From contig NZ_CALJRY010000135.1 of the NCBI RefSeq assembly GCF_937976295.1, positions 1 through 23,043 of the forward strand: DNA of 23,043 nt, in the 5' to 3' direction. The translations under genes were made by a program, and so were the position numbers. The first letter of the stretch is position 1, and each line of letters starts with the position of its first letter. The DNA comes from an uncultured Rothia sp. (GTDB taxonomy: Bacteria > Actinomycetota > Actinomycetes > Actinomycetales > Micrococcaceae). Below the pieces are notes generated by a model. It had not been told where the DNA came from, did no database searches, and was given only the letters and a program-made list of their open reading frames with translations. Shown in pieces: positions 21,996-23,043 of the stretch.

Positions 21996-23043
21996 CTACC
22001 CAATATCTTCAAACGTAATTGCACGATTCAGCGAGAAAATTTCGCGAATCTCCGAGTGAGTGTACGGCTTCTTCTGATGACGTTCCACCATACGCACAAT
22101 ATCTCGCGCAGTAATCACCGACCCGGGGACACCGGATTTCTCAGAGATAGTACGAATCTGAGGCGTCACCGAATTCTTGTAGTCTGAAACCACATACGAG
22201 AAGAAAGCGAGCGTCGCAAATTCAGGGCCATACTTCGGGTACCGTTCGATGTACTCGACCATACGGTTACGGTGGTCATGTCCGATACTGTATCCCTTGG
22301 CATATGCTTTACTGTCCAAGATGCCAGACCAGCCTTCTTCGCGAGAGGCGACAACCACGTCCGGGACAATGCCCTTCTGACCGATATGCTCTGCGTAGAG
22401 CCCAAAGATGTCGGCAAAAATTGAAGTTGTTGCCTTCTCAAATTCAGTAGCCCTATCACGTGATTCAAAGGCCATCTGTACATACTCAGAAAGGAAGGAA
22501 TCGACAAGGCCGTTCGGATACTTAGCGGAGAGAATACGTTCGGTTTCCACCGCAGAAACACCCGTCTCCGCTGCAATATCAGCAACAAGCTGGGTATCCA
22601 CGCGGTTGATAAGACGCTCAGCCACGTACTTTTCAGCCACTAGGAGGACATTCTTCTCCTCAATCTTCTTCGAAGAAACGCTGCCGGTCCCCTCAAGACG
22701 TCGAGTGTCTTTGAACTTACCAGGGCGCAAACCATACTTACGCTGGAAGTATTCCTCATCGTTAGGCTTAGCAACCAGCGCTTTCGATGAGTATTCTTCG
22801 ACTAGCTTACGTGCTTCGTCCTCAGCGCCCGAAGCAATCGTCCAGGTGCCCTTATAACGTTCAATAAGCTGGGTGTACCCCAGCCAGTTACCGCAGGTAT
22901 TCGCAATGTCTCCGTGATTCGCAAAAATCTTCTCAAGGAGAGGAGCCGCCCTAGGAGTGGTATAGAGCTCTACATAGTTCTCTTCCAAAGATTCGTCACC
23001 GATACGACGGTGTTCAAGGATACGAGATACAACGTCATCCACA
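21996..23043 (-). CDS. AlwI/FokI-like restriction endonuclease, upstream paralogue (5' end outside the window)
   Basis: The visible 348 codons match residues 177-526 of the downstream endonuclease throughout; by eye roughly three quarters of residues agree in the nuclease domain and fewer in the middle. The frame is open to the window edge, where its VDDVVSRIL aligns with residues 177-185 of the other copy, so about 176 residues lie outside. The catalytic set is complete: IVPDVVV (Asp228 of the visible part), GILDSKAY (Asp243, Lys245) and RMVEYIERY. It ends FEDIG then TAG at 21996. Its DNA is visibly more GC-rich than its neighbour's. The two genes are probably one operon with this one first. 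They could be two subunits of one enzyme, each cutting one strand, or two independent enzymes. Confidence 0.88.
   Translation of the reverse strand, partial: VDDVVSRILEHRRIGDESLEENYVELYTTPRAAPLLEKIFANHGDIANTCGNWLGYTQLIERYKGTWTIASGAEDEARKLVEEYSSKALVAKPNDEEYFQRKYGLRPGKFKDTRRLEGTGSVSSKKIEEKNVLLVAEKYVAERLINRVDTQLVADIAAETGVSAVETERILSAKYPNGLVDSFLSEYVQMAFESRDRATEFEKATTSIFADIFGLYAEHIGQKGIVPDVVVASREEGWSGILDSKAYAKGYSIGHDHRNRMVEYIERYPKYGPEFATLAFFSYVVSDYKNSVTPQIRTISEKSGVPGSVITARDIVRMVERHQKKPYTHSEIREIFSLNRAITFEDIG

Noticed and set aside
20368..23043. Insertion sequence or transposase interpretation of the two paralogous genes
   Set aside because: The catalytic layout is PD-(D/E)xK of the FokI/AlwI type, not DDE or HUH, and no terminal inverted repeats flank the pair within the window.

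Overview
The window looks like chromosomal DNA of a high-GC actinobacterium in the Micrococcaceae, most likely Rothia. Three things point there: GC-rich codon use in most genes, actinobacterial families (UPF0182, DUF2342, AdnAB), and a gene order that, from memory, matches the mycobacterial Rv3193c-Rv3202c neighbourhood (UPF0182, PDZ/Lon-like protease, divergent DUF2342, then uvrD2 and adnB-adnA). No database search was run, so genus and orthology are inferences. I saw no rRNA, tRNA or CRISPR array.

Layout. 111-4720 (minus): a large UPF0182 membrane protein and a membrane-anchored PDZ/Lon-type serine protease, separated by a clear intrinsic terminator. 5016-6485 (plus): a DUF2342 protein that has lost the expected zinc ligands, followed by a very strong terminator hairpin. 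6635-9176 (minus): a UvrD2-like helicase whose end overlaps the start of a YgjP-type zinc metallopeptidase. 9514-10515 (plus): an APH/Mph-like phosphotransferase that lacks the usual metal-binding aspartate. 10516-11525: about 1 kb with no convincing gene; it is AT-rich in its first half, full of small inverted repeats, and may encode a short structured RNA. 11526-20205 (minus): the adnA-adnB pair, encoding the two-motor, two-nuclease machine that resects double-strand breaks. 20368-23043 (minus): two tandem, related AlwI-family/FokI-like restriction endonucleases, the upstream one cut by the window edge.

How the genes work together. The right-hand 12 kb concerns DNA breakage and processing: AdnAB resects DNA ends, and the adjacent endonucleases make such ends. 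The pair is probably part of a type IIS restriction-modification island inserted beside the conserved adnAB operon, with its methyltransferase(s) expected beyond position 23043. The endonuclease next to adnA is clearly AT-richer than everything to its left, while its upstream paralogue is closer to host composition. This suggests separate histories.

Points most worth a second look: the tandem endonuclease pair; two enzyme families that keep their fold but appear to have lost catalytic or metal residues (DUF2342 and the phosphotransferase); the changed cysteine set and an in-frame 24-bp repeat in AdnA; the non-coding 1-kb block before adnB; and several genes that look leaderless, with a TANNNT box 6-7 bases before the start codon.
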